Positions 14,806 through 15,096 of a stretch of 15,096 bases of DNA are shown here, piece after piece. Each line of letters opens with the position of its first letter. Positions within the stretch are counted from its first letter, which is position 1. A program made the translations under genes and the position numbers. Source of the stretch: Cyclobacteriaceae bacterium (GTDB lineage: Bacteria > Bacteroidota > Bacteroidia > Cytophagales > Cyclobacteriaceae); contig JALOMY010000025.1 of assembly GCA_025455225.1 (NCBI GenBank), positions 1-15,096 of the forward strand, in the 5' to 3' direction. The notes beneath the pieces were generated by a model, which was given only the letters and a program-made list of their open reading frames with translations, was not told where the DNA came from and searched no databases.

Positions 14806-15096
14806 CTATGAAGATCGGTAAGCCATGTCGTATACCGACTTAACATGCGGACCCAGAAAGGTGCGCGCATAAATCCGGATGATGGCAAGGCCGTCAACAA
14901 TAAAACTCAGTGAAGTAAAGAAGGCAAGCACATACTGATGTTCATGAATGTGCATGAAGATCAGATCTTCCCCAATAAACGTTGGGGTAATGGGAAAACC
15001 GGAAACCGCTAAACAGGCAATCAAGAACACGAAGGCAATTTTAGGATGTCTGTACACATGTCCGTGAAACTGATCGAGATCGATGCTGCCTTCCAG
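14806..15096 (-). CDS. C-terminal end of a NuoL/DabB-like proton-conducting membrane subunit
   Basis: The frame is open to the right edge, so only the last 96 residues are seen; a GTG inside it (15057) is not a start. The part holds a short soluble stretch, a membrane helix (IAFVFLIACLAVSGFPI), the motif GFPITPTFIGED, then a second hydrophobic helix (about FFTSLSFIVDGLAIIRIY) and a short polar tail. The GFPxxP motif between helices is typical of the antiporter-like subunits of complex I (NuoL/M/N) and of related proteins such as DabB, the membrane partner of DabA in inorganic carbon uptake. The fragment cannot separate these options. The His-rich loop after GED (FMHIHEHQY) is unusual for NuoL in my memory. 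It converges on the aminotransferase gene. Confidence 0.65.
   Translation of the reverse strand: MEGSIDLDQFHGHVYRHPKIAFVFLIACLAVSGFPITPTFIGEDLIFMHIHEHQYVLAFFTSLSFIVDGLAIIRIYARTFLGPHVKSVYDMAYRSS

Overview
The window looks like a chromosomal housekeeping segment from a Bacteroidota bacterium, most likely of the Cytophagales type. Four things point there: no gene start I inspected has a Shine-Dalgarno sequence; several starts are preceded by the Bacteroidota promoter form TTG-N19/20-TAnnTTTG; the protein families fit (oligopeptidase B-type peptidase, Tat-exported TIM barrel, patatin fused to an outer-membrane barrel, TPR-type histidine kinase, DUF4136); and base composition is even and moderate throughout. 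I see no insertion sequence, integrase scar, phage gene, CRISPR array, tRNA or rRNA. No gene-free stretch exceeds about 190 bases.

Layout. The left part reads rightward: the 3' part of an oligopeptidase B gene (1-1794) with a clear terminator, then a small lipoprotein and a Tat-exported sugar isomerase-like TIM barrel (to 3460). From 3529 to 13120 eight genes read leftward. In transcription order they are xerD, a DUF4136 protein, a small outer-membrane barrel protein, a patatin/POTRA/barrel protein, pyrD, a TPR histidine kinase, its LuxR-type response regulator and a secreted protein of unknown function. aroQ and a SerC-like aminotransferase diverge from xerD and read rightward (13229-14761). 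They converge on the 3' end of a NuoL/DabB-like membrane subunit that runs off the right edge.

How they work together. The clearest functional unit is the kinase/regulator pair, joined by a 4-base ATGA overlap and followed by the unknown secreted protein; a perfect 6-4-6 inverted repeat lies directly upstream of the kinase. The other genes are mostly separate housekeeping functions: pyrimidine synthesis (pyrD), shikimate pathway (aroQ), amino-transfer, chromosome dimer resolution (xerD) and envelope proteins. pyrD has the best promoter in the window, and its -7 box is bracketed by an inverted repeat that looks like an operator.

I found no plainly new multigene system. The points most worth checking are three: substrate-pocket replacements in the peptidase and in the SerC-like enzyme, the two operator-like inverted repeats, and a 15-bp perfect hairpin that contains the stop codon of the aminotransferase gene. 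Comparisons with reference proteins are from memory and were not run as alignments.
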